DNA from: an uncultured Sphingomonadaceae bacterium
GTDB taxonomy: Bacteria > Pseudomonadota > Alphaproteobacteria > Sphingomonadales > Sphingomonadaceae
Assembly (NCBI GenBank): GCA_947497315.1
Contig: CANMFX010000001.1
Coordinates: 1,302,001-1,366,000, forward strand
DNA length: 64,000 bases
Direction of reading: 5' to 3'
Below the pieces are notes generated by a model. That model was not told the origin of the DNA. It did not search any database and saw nothing but the letters and a program-made list of their open reading frames with translations. Of this stretch, positions 38,723-48,100 are shown piece after piece; position 1 is the stretch's first letter; each line of letters opens with the position of its first letter. A program made the translations under genes and the position numbers.

Positions 38723-39004
38723 ATGAAATTGACGAAACTAACCATATTAGCTGGCGCGGCCGCAATGATCTTGGCCGTCAGCCCCGCGGAAGCGTTAGGG
38801 TATATCGATGGCGAAGGCGAGCATGAGGCATCAACGAGTTTGACCAGCTCTGCTGAAACCTTATCAACCAGTTCTTCTCCCAACAGTTCTTCATCAGCTG
38901 GCATAAAGATTCCGGAACCATCCAATATATTCATGCTGGCATTAGGCATTGCTGGCCTTGTTGCGGGGCGTTACGCGGCGCGAAAAAGGCGCGATAGGTT
39001 TTAA
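38723..39004 (+). CDS. short PEP-CTERM protein
   Basis: A 93-residue exported protein: signal peptide (1-25, ending EALG), a Ser/Thr-rich stretch (about 35-58) and the sorting tail IPEPSNIFMLALGIAGLVAG followed by RYAARKRR. It resembles a small version of the preceding PEP-CTERM protein and probably arrives at the surface through the same exosortase. ATG 38723 is used; an ATG at 38693 would place ten extra residues before the signal peptide. It has its own sigma-54-like promoter and a strong terminator. Confidence 0.8.
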   Translation: MKLTKLTILAGAAAMILAVSPAEALGYIDGEGEHEASTSLTSSAETLSTSSSPNSSSSAGIKIPEPSNIFMLALGIAGLVAGRYAARKRRDRF

Positions 39005-39050
39005 CAGTTCGTCACCATTGGCGCGCAGATCCTGGATCTTGCTGCGCCAT

Positions 39051-39091
39051 GAAAGGGCCGTCATCGGGGGATTAGACGGCCCTTTCCTTTT
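39051..39091 (+). terminator. strong terminator after second PEP-CTERM gene
   Basis: A perfect 12-bp stem, GAAAGGGCCGTC (39051-39062) with GACGGCCCTTTC (39075-39086), and a T-rich tail. It separates the PEP-CTERM pair from hisE. Confidence 0.85.
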
Positions 39092-39158
39092 GGATAATCG
39101 GCATCAGCATGCTGCAAAGGCTTGACGCCTGTCCCCTTGCTCGCGCAAACGAGCGCTC

Positions 39159-39476
39159 ATGACTGATATTTTGCAAAAGCTGGAAGCCACCATTCGCCAG
39201 CGCCGCGATGCTGATCCGGCAAGTAGCTATGTTGCCAGCCTGCACGCAAAAGGCCGTGCCAAAATGGCTGAAAAGCTGGGCGAGGAAGCGGTCGAAGCGG
39301 TTATCGCAGCGGTGCAGGACGACAAGGCGGAGATGACAGGAGAAGCGGCGGATGTGCTGTTTCATCTGATGGTGTTGCTCGCCGATATGGACTTGTCAAT
39401 TGATGATGTGCTGGCCGAACTGGCGCGCCGTGAAGGTCTGTCAGGCATAGCTGAAAAAGCCTCAAGAAAGGATTGA
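39159..39476 (+). CDS. hisE: phosphoribosyl-ATP diphosphatase
   Basis: HisE removes pyrophosphate from phosphoribosyl-ATP in step 2 of histidine synthesis. The 105-residue all-alpha protein has the MazG-like metal motif KLGEEAVEAVIAAVQDDKAEMTGEAADVLFHLMVLLAD. It is cut off from hisF by the PEP-CTERM pair, so it needs its own promoter; TTGACG at 39122-39127 with a weak -10 (GCAAAC) 17 bases on would put transcription start almost at the ATG. The HIT gene follows three bases later. Confidence 0.95.
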   Translation: MTDILQKLEATIRQRRDADPASSYVASLHAKGRAKMAEKLGEEAVEAVIAAVQDDKAEMTGEAADVLFHLMVLLADMDLSIDDVLAELARREGLSGIAEKASRKD

Positions 39477-39479
39477 TCC

Positions 39480-39860
39480 ATGGCGATTAATGCAACCGAG
39501 CCTTATGATGATGACAATATTTTCGCCAAAATCCTGCGCGGGGAGATACCCAACAAGACGGTTTACGAGGATGACCATGTTCTCGCCTTTCACGATATCA
39601 ATCCACAGGCGCCGCATCACATTTTGGTAATTCCAAAGGGCAAATATGTCAGTTGGGATGATTTTTCAGCAAAGGCCAGTGAGGCGGAAATCGCTGGCTT
39701 TGTCCGCGGTGTCGGTCATGTCGCCCGGGAAGCCGGGATGGTCGAGCCGGGCTATCGGTTGCTCGCCAATATCGGACATGACGGGCATCAGGAAGTGCCA
39801 CATCTCCATGTGCATATATTCGCCGGAAAACCACTTGGCCCGATGTTGATGAGGCGCTAG
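39480..39860 (+). CDS. HIT family (HinT-like) nucleotide hydrolase
   Basis: A 126-residue histidine-triad protein, likely a HinT-type purine nucleoside phosphoramidase. It has FAKILRGEIPNKTVYEDDHVLAFHDINPQAPHHILVIPK and the triad HLHVHIFAGK near the C-terminus. It is coupled to hisE (three bases apart), an order often seen in alphaproteobacteria. Confidence 0.92.
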   Translation: MAINATEPYDDDNIFAKILRGEIPNKTVYEDDHVLAFHDINPQAPHHILVIPKGKYVSWDDFSAKASEAEIAGFVRGVGHVAREAGMVEPGYRLLANIGHDGHQEVPHLHVHIFAGKPLGPMLMRR

Positions 39861-39918
39861 ACACAAGAGAAACCAAGCCGCTTGAACAGCGCACAGAGTA
39901 TTTAGGGGAGTTTCGGAT

Positions 39919-41352
39919 ATGGCAGGATCAGCAGCACCGGGTGGAGAAGGCTGGTCGTCGAGATGGGCCTTTGTGCTCGCGGCGGTCGGTGCAGCAGTCG
40001 GCCTCGGCAACATCTGGCGGTTTCCTACCCTGGCAGGGGAAAATGGCGGCGGAGCTTTTGTGCTCGTCTATATCGGATGCATTGTTTTGATCGGCCTGCC
40101 GATGGTGCTTTCCGAGATTTTAATCGGTCGCCATGGACGTAGCGATGCATTTCATAGTGTGGTCAAAGTCGCGGAAGATTCGAATGTCAGCAAAAACTGG
40201 GGCATATTTGGCGGTATCGGAATTCTCAGCGCTTTCCTGATTCTGACATTCTATAGCGTCGTTGCGGGCTGGGTACTTTACTATGTCGGAGTGATGGGCA
40301 GCGATTTTCTGGGCGCGCTCTTTTCCGGCGACCCGTTTGCCGGCGCGCTCGCATCTGAAAATCCGGAGTCCATACCGGGAAGAATGACCGATCTTTTCGG
40401 CAATATCCCGATGCTGCTGGGTATGCACACTCTGTTCATGATATTGACGATCTGGATCGTTGCACGCGGCGTCACGGATGGAATTGAAAAAGCGGCAACT
40501 TATTTGATGCCGACATTTTTCGTTCTGTTGGTGCTGATCACGCTTTATGGTGCCTTTACCGGTGAATTTGCCAAAGCCCTGGCCTTTCTGTTCACTCCGG
40601 ATTTCAGCAAACTGACACCCTCCGTTATCAACGATGCGCTCGGACAAGCCCTGTTCTCGATGAGTGTCGCGTCCGCAGCCCTGATCACCTACGGCGGATA
40701 CGTGTCCAAGGAAACCAGGCTGGCCCCGACCGCCGGCATGATTGCCTTTGCAGATACCGGCGTTGCCCTGCTCGCGGGCTTGATGATCTTCCCGATTGTC
40801 TTTGCAGTGGGCCTGGACGCCGCTGCTGGGCCGACGCTGGTTTTCCAATCACTACCAATTGCTTTCCACACCATGCCAGCCGGTTCTTTGGTCGGGCTGT
40901 TATTCTTCGTTCTGATCTTCTTTGCTGCCCTGACCAGCTCAATTTCCCTGCTGGAAGGGGTGGTCGCCTGGGCAATGCGCAGATTTGAGTGGAGCCGCGC
41001 CACCACGGCTTGGCTATTTGGCGGATTTGTATTCCTTATCGGAGTGGCCTGTGCACTGTCTCTCAATGTCTGGAGCGATGTCCGGTTGCTTGGTTTCTGG
41101 CCGATGTTCGAGGAAAAGAATATTTTCGATACGATTGATGACCTTGTTTCCAAAATATTGTTGCCGACGACGGCCTTTCTGACGGCGGTATTCATCGGCT
41201 GGCGTGCGGACAAAAAGCTGGTTGAGGCGGAAACGGGACTGGAAGGTTCCCTGTTCGGAATCTACCGCTTCCTGGTGGCGTGGTTGGCTCCGATCGGCGT
41301 GCTGTTGATTTTTGTCTTCGCGGTGTTTCCGAACCTGGTCGGTCAAGGATAG
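39919..41352 (+). CDS. NSS/SNF-family sodium-dependent transporter
   Basis: A 477-residue neurotransmitter:sodium symporter-family protein with about 12 helices and the signature WSSRWAFVLAAVGAAVGLGNIWRFP in helix 1 with the unwound GLGN segment, and SVASAALITYGGYVSKE in the helix 6 region. Bacterial members (LeuT, TnaT, MhsT) carry amino acids. The substrate is not deducible. yacG begins four bases after it. Confidence 0.9.
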   Translation: MAGSAAPGGEGWSSRWAFVLAAVGAAVGLGNIWRFPTLAGENGGGAFVLVYIGCIVLIGLPMVLSEILIGRHGRSDAFHSVVKVAEDSNVSKNWGIFGGIGILSAFLILTFYSVVAGWVLYYVGVMGSDFLGALFSGDPFAGALASENPESIPGRMTDLFGNIPMLLGMHTLFMILTIWIVARGVTDGIEKAATYLMPTFFVLLVLITLYGAFTGEFAKALAFLFTPDFSKLTPSVINDALGQALFSMSVASAALITYGGYVSKETRLAPTAGMIAFADTGVALLAGLMIFPIVFAVGLDAAAGPTLVFQSLPIAFHTMPAGSLVGLLFFVLIFFAALTSSISLLEGVVAWAMRRFEWSRATTAWLFGGFVFLIGVACALSLNVWSDVRLLGFWPMFEEKNIFDTIDDLVSKILLPTTAFLTAVFIGWRADKKLVEAETGLEGSLFGIYRFLVAWLAPIGVLLIFVFAVFPNLVGQG

Positions 41353-41355
41353 GCA

Positions 41356-41559
41356 GTGGCTGGCGCAAAAGTATCAAAATGCCCGGTATGCCGCAAGCCG
41401 AAGTCGGCGGATTTCGCGCCGTTCTGTAGTGCAGGCTGCAAAGATCGCGATTTGCTCCAATGGCTGGGCGAGGGGTATAAAGTCCCCGGACCGCCGGTTT
41501 CACCCGATCAACTGGCCGATCATTTTGCCGGAGAATCAGGCTGTGACGGAGAGTCCTGA
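41356..41559 (+). CDS. yacG: DNA gyrase inhibitor YacG
   Basis: A 67-residue zinc protein. Four cysteines (Cys9, Cys12, Cys24, Cys28) form the KCPVC...FCSAGCKDRDLLQWL motif of YacG, which binds GyrB and blocks gyrase in E. coli. The start is GTG 41356, right after the transporter stop. The acidic tail fits the family. Confidence 0.88.
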   Translation: MAGAKVSKCPVCRKPKSADFAPFCSAGCKDRDLLQWLGEGYKVPGPPVSPDQLADHFAGESGCDGES

Positions 41560-41657
41560 ACCAGTGCAATAAAACCGCCATTTTTGGGGTGGACAAGCCA
41601 TGCAAGCCCCGACTATAGCGACGCTTCCAATTCGGCGGGAACAACATCCCGCCCGTT

Positions 41658-41733
41658 GCCCGAATAGCTCAGTTGGTAGAGCAAGCGACTGAAAATCGCT
41701 GTGTCGGTGGTTCGAATCCGCCTTCGGGCACCA
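41658..41733 (+). tRNA. tRNA-Phe (GAA)
   Basis: A complete 76-base cloverleaf: acceptor GCCCGAA/TTCGGGC, D-arm AGCTCAGTTGGTAGAGC, anticodon stem AGCGA/TCGCT with loop CTGAAAA and anticodon GAA at 41691-41693, T-arm GGTTCGAATCC, encoded 3' ACCA. A T-run right after it can serve as the terminator. No integrase or repeat of its 3' end was found next to it. Confidence 0.97.
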
Positions 41734-42127
41734 CTTTTTTCCTAAGTTTTCGGTGTCTCTAAGCTCAGCGCATTTGCGTAAAATTTTCCCCTATAATTCC
41801 GTGGTTTAGCCCGTTGAATCGGTGTTACTCCGTGACCAGGGACCATTTGTCAGCTGCCGGATCGGACCAGCCTTCCAGCCACTCCGGCCTTGAGTAAAGG
41901 GAGTACCACTGTTGTGGGACAGTGCTCCCCTGCCTTACCGGTCCGCTCTACGCGTTTGCGAAACCGCTCGATCAGCGATGCCAGCGAGGCTAGTGAGATA
42001 GGGCGACAAATAAGATACAGGAACGGATGCCGGCTTAGCTGATCCGGGTGGCTGGCACTGCCTTACCCCAACCCCTAGAATTTCAATCAGATGCATTCGC
42101 TCTGACAACACCCTTGAGGCAGCGCCA
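41734..42127. other. gene-poor stretch between tRNA-Phe and the autotransporter
   Basis: Contains no convincing gene. A strong hairpin (41899-41929: GGGAG/CTCCC and CACTGT/ACAGTG around TGTGGG, with a three-base bulge) has no T-run. On the minus strand 41850-42062 stays open for 70 codons without a start codon (with SLASLIERFRKRVERTGKAG near its middle) and may be a gene remnant. The tRNA neighbour makes an old insertion point conceivable, but no attachment-site repeat was seen. Confidence 0.4.
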
Positions 42128-45100
42128 TCAAAACTTGATCCGCACCCCGGCCTGCCCACCGTAGCTCATATAGCCTTCTGAGACGTCGGCCTGCGCTTCG
42201 ATAAAGCCGCTGAGCGGGCCGTTGCCGAACAATGTCATGCCCGTCTCGATCCGGCCATATGTACCAATCTCGTTGTTGGTCAGCGCGATTGCATCTGGGC
42301 CGAAGGAGAAGCTGACCGGAGCGCCACCTTCGAATTCATGAACGACACTGGCGCCAAGGTAATACCCAATCCCTGTGCCATTGGTGCGCTGGCTCTTGCC
42401 TCCCAGGCGCAGGCCAGCAATGCCGCGCAGGCCGTCAATATTGCCAAAGTCAAAGCGGATATCCTCTATCACTATGTCATCCAGACTGGTTTCCTGATAA
42501 TCGAGGCTTACCTGTGGCTCGATAAAGAAGCCATCATTGCCAAACCGGTATCCGACCTGGGCGTGAATTCCCAACGCATCACCATCGGCTTCTCCCCGGA
42601 AACCACCAGCGCGCGGATCATTCAAATTGCCGCTGATCATATCGTATTTGATCAGTCCATCGGCGTAGAAGCCGCCTGAACTATATGATGCTGACAGACC
42701 GATATTGAACACTTCAAACCGTGCGCTATTCCCGCGTGAAGCAAAGCGAATGTTCGAGCTGAGATAGCCAGAAGTAATGCCAGCCGCGAAGCCGTCACCC
42801 GCGTCAGACGCCAGGTCATAGCCAATCTGGAAGCCGAAAAAATCTTGGCTGTAATCGAGATCATTTGCGGTTGGCAACATCAAGCCAGTGCCCATGGTAT
42901 CATCTTCGCGATTGGCGACATTGCCATAGAAGGTGAGCCAATGCGGCGAGGCGTTCTCGGCGTCGAATCTGGTGCTCGCACGGTGCTGAGCCCAGGCATC
43001 GGTGCTGCGATACCACAGCGATTGCGCGCCTTCAGCAAGCTTGGCACCTTCCGCCACGGACGATGTGAAGCGGCGGGAGATGAGATAGTCATTGTTCGCC
43101 GCATCAAAGGTCAGATCAAGCGCAACAAACGGCGTGAAACTGAGCGACTGGGTCGCAAGCTCAAATGCGCCCTCAAGGCTGCCTCCAGCGGCATCGACCA
43201 GAGTGATCGTGTCGCCCAGACCTGCTCCTGCAGAAACATCATTGATGAGAATACTGGTGGTGCCGCTTGCCGCGCCGCCAATGATCAGCTGATCCGCCGT
43301 ACCGGCAAAGTCGACATCGAGCGCCAGCGTGCCATCTACGCCGACAAAGTCGCCATCAATGGTGAGGCTGCCCGACGCAGCCTGACCGACCAGGGTGATA
43401 AGCCCAGCGCTCCTGAACGTTTCAATACCAATTAGTGATGTCGCCGCCTCGGCAACAACCGTGCCGCCAGCCAGGTTTTCAAACATATCCGCGCCCGCGC
43501 CAAAGTCGCTGGTGCCGCGCACTTGGAACAGGCCAGAGTTTGTAAAGCTGTCATCACCACCAACAAACTGAACAGGGCCCGCAACCGTACCGCTGTTTGT
43601 AAGCGTGATCGGGCCGGTGTTTGCGCCGCTCGCGATGAAGGCGAAGGTTCCGCCAGACAAAGCGCCACTATTGTTGACCGAAACCGCTCCGCCCTGGGTC
43701 GAGACGTCGAAACCATTAACCGCGCCAAACGTCATACCCGTGAGACCTGCGGTGACGGTTCCAGCGCCATCCACGGTAGCTGCAATCCCGGCGAGCGAGC
43801 CCATGACGTCGCCAACACCGGTGATCAGAATATCACCGCCCGCGCCGCCAGTGGCATCAGCCAGAATGCCATTGCCGCCAATTCCGGTGATTGCGTCAAC
43901 ATCGCGCACAGTGATGGCGCCGCCGCTGGAGGCAAGCTCCAAGCCGTCGCCCGCATTGCCTTGGATGAGGTCAATATTGTCGACAGTCAGATCGCCGCCA
44001 GTCGAAACCAGCATCATGCCATCCGCAGCGCCGGTAATAGTGCCCGAGCTGCCCTGAACCGTGATATTGCCGCTCGTGCTTGAAGCGGAGAGGCCGGTCA
44101 TAGAGGTACCCGTAACCAAGGCGGTAGAGGACAGGGTGATCAGAGTGTCGCCCGTTGTCGCGGTTGACATAATACCAACCCTACCCTGGATGACACCGAC
44201 ATCAAGAGTAATATCACCGGCGGTGTTTTGGCGCGCCATGATGCCAATATCCGAACCGTTGATAGCACCAGCCGTCGTATCGATCACAATGTCCGCATCG
44301 TTCGTGTTCTGCGTCGCCGCAATACCAGCGGAGCTTTGGCTGGATACATTTCTTGTAGTGATTGTCAGTGGGCCGCTGCCTTCGCTGAAGGCTGCAATGC
44401 CTTCGCGTTCCGCCGAGACCGCACCAAGCGAGGTATCGATATTCACGTCAGCTCCAGCGGTGCTGTTGGTCACAAGAATACCGGTTCCGCCGCCAGCGGT
44501 TACGTTGCCTGTCGATAGGGAGACCGCACCCGCGCCGGAATTGATGGCGGAGATTCCATTGCTATTGCCGCTGATCATGCCTGTCATGGTGTCAATAATC
44601 AGATCGCCAAGCGCGAAGCTATCAAGCGTCGCACGGATTGCAGAACTGCTTGTCCCTGTCACATCCGCGGTGGTGATGGAAAGGCCGCCGGTGCCGCCAT
44701 TGAGCGCGTAGATACCGCGCTCACCCGTGACAGTGCCCGTTGTCGTTATTGAAAGGTCAGTTCCAACCGCAGATGGCGCGCCCAAACTGCGGCCATTTCT
44801 CGCAAAGATGCCAGTAGAGTTCGTGCCAATAGCCGAATTGGCGTTGATCGTCAGCGCGCCCGTTCCATCATTGACCGCATCAATCCCGGTGTTGAGGCCG
44901 GAGACAAGGCCCTGGGTCGTAATCGTGAGGCTGCTGCCAGAACCGTTTGCAAAGATCCCAGCGTTTGCTGTCGCAATGACATCGCCTGAAACGTTGATCG
45001 ATTGAGCACCGGCCCCATACTGCCGGGTTAGAATGCCGTAGCTCGACCCGTTCACAGCATTCGCGGCGATCGTTAGATCGCCGGTGCCGAGTTGGCGCGC

Positions 45101-48100
45101 ATAAATGCCTCGGATTCCGCCGCTGACACTGCCTGCACTGCTGTCAATGATCAGGTCTGTGCCGTAGTTCGCGGCATAAACACCATTCTGGTTGGTGCCG
45201 GCGACATCAGCCGTCGAAATCGAGAGAACGCCTAGGCCAAAGTTATTGGCCCTGATGCCGTCGCTACCACCAGTGACGCTGCCCGCGCTGCTGTCGATCG
45301 TCAGGTCAGTGCCAGCATTGCTCACTAAGATGCCATAACTGCCCTGGCCGGTAACATCAGCAGTGGTGATCGAAACTTCACCCGTTCCACTGTGATCGGC
45401 AAAAATTCCGAAGGCACTGGCAACCACCGTCCCGGCGCTGCTGTCAATTATGAGATCAGAGCCGGTGCTGGAGGCAGCGATACCGGATTGAAAGATCAAT
45501 GGCGCTCCAACTGTCGTTGCGCTCACATCGCCCGTCGTGATTGTGGTGCTTCCGCTGCCAGTATTGGTCGCCAGAATACCGCTGGACAAAGTGGCTGTGA
45601 CGGCACCGCCGGTGCTGTCTACTATGATGTTACCCAAACCGTTGGTGGTGGCATATATTCCCAGTTCACCAGTCACTGCACCATTGGTTGCGAGACTGCC
45701 AATGTTGATATCTCCGCCATTCGCTCTGGCAGTGATTCCCCGATCATTGATTGAGGTGATATCCCCTACAAGTCCGCTGCCCTGGATCGAGATGTTACCG
45801 CCATCTGACACGGCCAGAATTCCGTCTCTACCCGTGCCGGTGATCGCATCAACCGCGGTGACCATGATGTCGCCGCCAGCAGAGTACAAGTTCAACCCTT
45901 CGCCCATCTGGCCGGTTACACTGTCGAGATTGTCGACGGTGATATCGCCGCCCATTGATCGTAAATAGATGCCGACAGTGGCACCAATTACATCGCCAGA
46001 ACTGCCCTGAACGGTGATCGCGCCGCCCGTGGATCGCGCATTGATACCTTCGCCGCTGGTGCCGGTGACCACAGCGGTTGAGGCAAGCGTGATTGTGGTC
46101 GCGCCGCTTGTTGCATCGGCATCAATACCCACGTCACCCGTGACTTCATTCACATTGATGGAGAGCGCCCCCACACCCTGTTGATTTGCAGAAATGCCAT
46201 CACTGGAACTACCACCAGATACAGAACCAGTAGAGCTGATCGAGAGATCGCCCATGCTGGTAGCCCGGTTGATTGCAAAAATGCCAAGTCCAATCCCGTT
46301 ACCGTCTGCATCTCCAACTACATTGGCCACATCAATGGTAAGGGCGCCAGCGCCGAAGTTATCGGCACTGATACCAGTGGAACCACCAGAGACCATACCG
46401 GTTGAGGTGATTGAGAGGCCACCCATGCTGGCAGCCGTGGCGACCGCAAAGATGCCTGTCCCGCCACCCGTACCGTTTGTGTCCGCAATGACATCAGCTG
46501 CATCAATGGTAAGCGCACCTGCGCCAAAATGAGAGGCAGAGATTCCCGCACTAGCGGCTGAGACGATGCCTGCACTGCTGTCGATGCTCAGATCAGCACC
46601 GAAATTTCGCACGACAATACCGATGCTGCTTCCACCGGTTACATCCGCCGTTGTGATGGAAAGATCGCCAGAGCCATAATTGCGCGCGTCAATGCCACCA
46701 TTCCCCCCAGTCACAGCGCCAAGCGTGCTGTCAATCGTCAGGGAGGTGCCAGAGTTTTCCGCGCTAATCCCTTCGTTAGACGTTCCCGTAACGTCGGCCG
46801 TGGTGATCTCCAGAGCGCCAAAGCCGCGATTGTCAGCAAAGATACCATAGTTCGCCCCGGTGACCGCACCGGCGCTGCTATCAATGGCCAGATCGGTGCC
46901 CAAATTGGAGGCAAAAATGCCATCATCACCATCACCGGTCACATCAGCCGTGGTGATCGCCAGAGCGCCAAAGCCACGATTGTCAGCAAGGATACCATAA
47001 TTCGCCCCCGTTACCGCACCGGCGCTGCTGTCGACCCTCAGATCAGTGCCGAAACTAAAGGCAAAAATGCCATCATCACCATCGCCGTTTGCGCCAGCGG
47101 TGGTGATCGTCAGTGCACCACTGCCACTGTTGACTGCACGAACGCCATCACCGGCCCCAGAGACCGTCCCGGCGCTGCTATCGATGGAAAGGCTGGTGCC
47201 ACTGGCGTTAAAGGCATCAATACCGCCGCCATTGCCACCCGTCACGTCAGCTGTGGTGATCGTCAACGCACCGCTGCCAGAATTGGTGGTACGAATGCCA
47301 CTATTATATCCGTAGACCGTCCCAGCGCTGCTGTTGATCGTCAGATCAGTCCCGACACGGTTATTAGCGTTGATAGCATCTCCGGTAAGGCCCATTACAT
47401 TGGCGGTGGTGATCCTCAGCGCGCCATAGCCATCATGATCGGCCCGAATGCCAGTGCTTCGTCCGCTAACACTGCCCGCGCTGCTATCAATCGTCAGGTC
47501 GCTGGTATAATTGCCGTTATCGACAAAGATTCCGTCGCCAAGGATTGAAGTAACATTGCCCGTTGTAATCGATGTTGCACCAGCGCCATTGCTAGTCGCA
47601 AAAATGCCATTATTTCTGCCGCCTACAAGGGCGCCGGAACTGTCGATGGTGATCGAGCCGCCGCCACCAGTGTTGGCAAAGATGCCATTATCCGATCCGC
47701 CGATGTTCCCATTGCCGGTGATGGTGATTGCGCCACCGGTACCGCCCGCGGCATTGGCATTGATGCCATCACCGACAGTACCTTCGATCCCGCCGACCAG
47801 GCCGTTGCCGGTGATGGTAATATCGCCGCCATCGCTATCAGCCAGAATGCCAAAGCCGCCGGTACCAAGCACAGTATCCACCGCATTCACATTGATCGCA
47901 CCGCCCGCTGAACCAAGGTCGAGGCCATCACCAGCCTGGCCTGTCACGCTGTCGAGATTATCGACCATGATATCCGCGTCCATCGTGCTGATAGCGATAC
48001 CATCGGTCCCGCCGGTGACATTGCCGGAGCTGCCCTGAACCGTAATATCCGCCATCATGCCTGTTGAAGCGGACAATATGCCCTCTGCCGCTGTGCCGCT

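Noticed and set aside
41658-42127. tRNA-Phe as an integration site for a mobile island
   Set aside because: No copy of the tRNA 3' end and no integrase or recombinase gene was seen within the window.
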